Source: Desulfovibrio sp. OttesenSCG-928-C06 (GTDB lineage Bacteria > Desulfobacterota > Desulfovibrionia > Desulfovibrionales > Desulfovibrionaceae). Taken from it: a stretch of DNA of 44,228 nucleotides. Position 1 is the stretch's first letter; each line of letters opens with the position of its first letter. The stretch is taken from positions 1-44,228 of the forward strand of contig JAJDJF010000009.1 in the NCBI GenBank assembly GCA_030267065.1, read 5' to 3'. The translations under genes and the position numbers were made by a program. The notes under the pieces are model-generated. The model was not told the origin of the DNA and did no database searches. It saw only the letters and a list, made by a program, of their open reading frames with translations. Shown in pieces: positions 41,983 through 44,228 of this stretch.

Positions 41983-42117
41983 ACGCGTTTGCGTGATTTT
42001 TAACTGGTGGTTTCATTGCTGTCCGGCTAACAGCCAGTCAGCAATGGCCGGTTTGCAAAACCGGCCCGCGCGCGAACAGCGCGGCGTGCCTTTAGCACAA
42101 TCGGCTTCCGATTGTGC
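41983..42117. other. Second hairpin array in non-coding DNA
   Basis: Consecutive perfect inverted repeats: ACGC/GCGT (41983–41994), ATTGCTG/CAGCAAT (42015–42044), GGCCGGTTT/AAACCGGCC (42046–42066, loop GCA), CCGCGC/GCGCGG (42066–42084) and GCACAATCGG/CCGATTGTGC (42095–42117, loop CTT). The last has no T-run after it, so it is not a standard terminator. No credible gene lies in 41874–42488, a gap of 615 bases. The style matches the array at 3–233, although the sequences differ. Confidence 0.65.
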
Positions 42118-42333
42118 GTATGTAAGAAAGATCAAATGGACTTTCTCTTTGCTTTTTAATTATTTGACCTTGAACCAAGCCAACTTTTAGCTGGACAGTA
42201 ATGTGGTGGTTTTAACTGTTGCCGTATGCCCTGTATTCAAATATTTTAGGCACGCGGCAAGCAGAAGCCTTTCCATATATCAGCAGTATTGGCAAGGTCG
42301 ACCGGCGTCTTTGCCGGGCAACAAGCGGGCCGC

Positions 42334-42460
42334 TAGAGCGTTTTCACTTTGAAAAAGTGCAAACACTCGACAAGGATTTGTCTTCAATGCCTTGTCGCCA
42401 AATGGTTGTCAGGCGGCTTTGCCGACCATCAAGCAAGCATTTGAAAGCGAAAATGCTATA
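42334..42460. repeat. Inverted repeat pair TAGAGCGTTTTCACTTTGAA
   Basis: The sequence at 42334–42354 recurs in inverted form at 42440–42460 with 17 of 21 bases identical. The left copy also forms its own hairpin, arms 42336–42350 and 42354–42368 around loop GAA (13 of 15 paired); the right copy forms AGCATTT/AAATGCT (42436–42457). Between them lies the stem CGACAAGG/CCTTGTCG (42368–42397). The block ends 28 bp before the potassium channel start and may act on its expression. TATAAA at 42457–42462 could be a -10 box, but no -35 box is at the right distance. Confidence 0.6.
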
Positions 42461-42488
42461 AAAATTGCAAGAGCGTCAGGGAATAATA

Positions 42489-44204
42489 ATGAAATATTTT
42501 GTATCGCAAATGACAGTGTTCATGGCCAACCGGGGCAACAAGCGTAACATGCGCGTGGTTGTGCGCTTTACCCTTGGGGTAATCGCGCTGATTACCCTGT
42601 ACAGTGGTCTGTTTCACCTGATCATGCTGGCGGAAAACCAGCACTACAGTCTGGTTACCGGCCTGTACTGGACGTTGACGGTCATGTCCACGCTCGGTTT
42701 TGGCGATATTACCTTCACCAGTGACCTGGGCAAGGTTTTTTCGATTGTGGTGCTTTTTTCGGGCATCATTTTCTTTTTGATCATGCTGCCGTTCACCTTT
42801 ATCCACTTTATCTACCAGCCGTGGCTGGAGGCGCAGAACCAGAGCAAAGTCCCGGTGGGTCTGCCCGAAGGCGTCAAGAACCATGTGCTGCTCGTTGGCA
42901 CGGACGACATGGCCCGCAACATCCAGACGCGCCTCACGCGCTACAATATTCCCTGCTGGATGATTACCCCGGACCCGGTGGAGGCAGGCGATATCTTTGA
43001 CCGGGGACGCAAGGTCTTGCGCGGCGAGCTGGATATAGCCGACACCTACGAGGCGGCGCGGGTGCGCGATGCTGCAATGGTAGTGGCTCTGCGCGATGAT
43101 CTCAAGAATACCAACATCGCGGCGACTGTCTCGGAAGTTGCGCCGGAAACACTGCTGGCAAGCTGCGCCCGCAACGAGAATTCCATAGACATTCTGCGCT
43201 TTGCCGGTTGCAGGCATGTTTTTCATTTTACCCACATGCTGGGCGAAGGAATCGGTCGCCGCGTTTTTGCGGGCCGTACAGAGAGCAACATCATCGCGCG
43301 TTTTGAGGAGCTTTGCATTGCCGAAGTTCCGGCCCGCAGTACCATCCTGCTCGGTAAAAACCTGATCGAGCTGAATTTGCGCGGCAGGCTTGGCATTAAC
43401 GTGGTCGGCATCTGGCAGGGAACAAGATTCACCGGCACAACCCCCACAACCGTAATCGGCCCTGACGCTGTTCTGATGCTGGCTGGTACCGCTGACCGGC
43501 TGGACGAATTTGACCGCACCTGCATTATCCACCAGGAAGGCGAGGCTGAGAATCCGGTGCTGATCCTCGGCGGCGGCAGCGTTGGCAAGGAGATTGTCTC
43601 TACCCTTGAGCGGCGCATGGTTCCCTTCCGGCTGGTGGACAAAAACGCCGCCATGATCAAGCCGGACGACGAGCGCTACATTCTGGGTGATGCCGAGGAC
43701 ATATCCGTGCTGCGCAAGGCCGGTATTGATCAGGTGGACAGCGTGGTCATCACCACGCACAACGACGACCTGAATATCTACCTGACGCTCTATTGTCGCA
43801 AATTAAGGCCGGATGCGCAGATTATCAGTCGCTGTAACCTTAGCCGCAACATCAACTCGCTTTACAAGGCCGGGGCTAATCTGGTTATGGCCCTGTCCAG
43901 CGTGGCCTCCAACGCCGTTATCAATCTGCTTACGCCGGACAGCGTTTACATGCTCACCGAAGGCCTGAACATCTTCCGCGTTTCCATGCCTGCCGCGCTG
44001 ATTGGCACTACCTTGCGCACCAGCGATATTCGCCGCAACACCCAGTGCAATGTGGTTGGCATGCGGCGCAATAGCCAGATGGTTGTTGGCTTGGACCCGG
44101 ACGAGCCCTTTGTTGCCGGAGATGAGCTCGTGCTGGTGGGAACCACCGAGGCCGAACTGGAGTTTATGAAAAAGTACCCGAACGAGGCCGATAGCAAAGC
44201 TTAG
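42489..44204 (+). CDS. Potassium channel with two RCK (TrkA) domains
   Basis: A 571-residue inner membrane K+ channel or efflux protein. Two transmembrane helices (about 24–45 and 80–108) flank a pore helix and the filter TLGFGD in TLTVMSTLGFGDITF, a close variant of TVGYGD. Two cytoplasmic TrkA-N/RCK units follow: the first begins NHVLLVGTDDMARNI and lacks part of the GxGxxG nucleotide loop; the second begins PVLILGGGSVGKEIV and keeps it, so probably only the second binds NAD or nucleotide well. Each unit is followed by a TrkA-C-like segment (EVPARSTILLGKNLIELNLR; VSMPAALIGTTLRTSDIRR). ATG 42489, with AGGGA upstream, is preferred to TTG 42465. A structured inverted repeat pair precedes it. 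Confidence 0.92.
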   Translation: MKYFVSQMTVFMANRGNKRNMRVVVRFTLGVIALITLYSGLFHLIMLAENQHYSLVTGLYWTLTVMSTLGFGDITFTSDLGKVFSIVVLFSGIIFFLIMLPFTFIHFIYQPWLEAQNQSKVPVGLPEGVKNHVLLVGTDDMARNIQTRLTRYNIPCWMITPDPVEAGDIFDRGRKVLRGELDIADTYEAARVRDAAMVVALRDDLKNTNIAATVSEVAPETLLASCARNENSIDILRFAGCRHVFHFTHMLGEGIGRRVFAGRTESNIIARFEELCIAEVPARSTILLGKNLIELNLRGRLGINVVGIWQGTRFTGTTPTTVIGPDAVLMLAGTADRLDEFDRTCIIHQEGEAENPVLILGGGSVGKEIVSTLERRMVPFRLVDKNAAMIKPDDERYILGDAEDISVLRKAGIDQVDSVVITTHNDDLNIYLTLYCRKLRPDAQIISRCNLSRNINSLYKAGANLVMALSSVASNAVINLLTPDSVYMLTEGLNIFRVSMPAALIGTTLRTSDIRRNTQCNVVGMRRNSQMVVGLDPDEPFVAGDELVLVGTTEAELEFMKKYPNEADSKA

Positions 44205-44228
44205 GGCGTGTATTGAGGCGATTGTTAA

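Noticed and set aside
41921..42190. A small 89-codon frame across the second hairpin array
   Set aside because: It runs through perfect palindromes, lacks a ribosome-binding site and has no coding character.
42456..43760. A 434-codon antisense frame over the potassium channel gene
   Set aside because: The sense frame has the filter motif and two RCK domains; the antisense frame has none.

Overview
The window reads as chromosomal DNA of a Gram-negative, flagellated member of the Desulfobacterota, most likely the Desulfovibrionaceae. The signs are an rpmE–DUF1385–prfA–prmC gene order, a DUF134 regulator next to a NifX-like protein, an acetyl-CoA carboxylase with alpha and beta carboxyltransferase domains fused in one chain, lpxC (lipid A), fliG/fliH, and intergenic GCCTCCGGCGG elements of a kind I remember from Desulfovibrio genomes. 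The assignment rests on gene content and memory, not on a search. I found no rRNA, tRNA, CRISPR array, transposase or integrase.

Layout. 1–590 is non-coding, with a run of perfect hairpins. 591–4210 (minus) is a two-gene Fic–AAA+ ATPase operon, the best candidate here for an uncharacterised conflict or regulatory system. 4649–10187 (plus) holds azlCD, a DsbA-like thiol oxidoreductase, an MltB-like lytic transglycosylase and an Rsm22-family methyltransferase-like protein. 10380–14780 (minus) holds darP, an M23 peptidase with an MFS carrier, and lpxC. 15110–16455 (plus) is DUF134, NifX-like and an unknown receiver-like protein, behind a clear promoter/operator. 16652–20269 (minus) is rpmE–DUF1385–prfA–prmC. 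20625–24196 has tlyA converging on a lipoprotein gene and a purine nucleoside phosphorylase gene. 24444–29126 (plus) is a divergent acetyl-CoA carboxylase: biotin carboxylase, fused carboxyltransferase and an atypical biotin-carrier-like protein. Then come glgP (minus), dut, argD, an aminotransferase, a small unknown gene, a DedA-type gene, mnmA (plus), fliG–fliH and a TrmH/SpoU methyltransferase (minus), and a two-RCK potassium channel (plus).

The intergenic DNA is unusually structured. Four loci carry GCCTCCGGCGG elements: two complete inverted pairs and two half-copies. The stem next to the GCCTCCGGCGG end changes sequence but keeps its pairing, and in both half-copies the loop of that stem holds extra DNA. 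Two more hairpin arrays (1–233 and 41983–42117), an inverted repeat pair (42334–42460), a 12-bp degenerate tandem repeat (23150–23341) and a 28-bp tandem repeat (36587–36698) add to this.

Two protein-level patterns also run through the window. Several RNA/translation-modifying enzymes (Rsm22-like, PrmC, TlyA, MnmA, TrmH) carry Ala/Ser/Gly/Asn-rich inserts. The carboxylase subunits share substitutions in otherwise near-invariant motifs.
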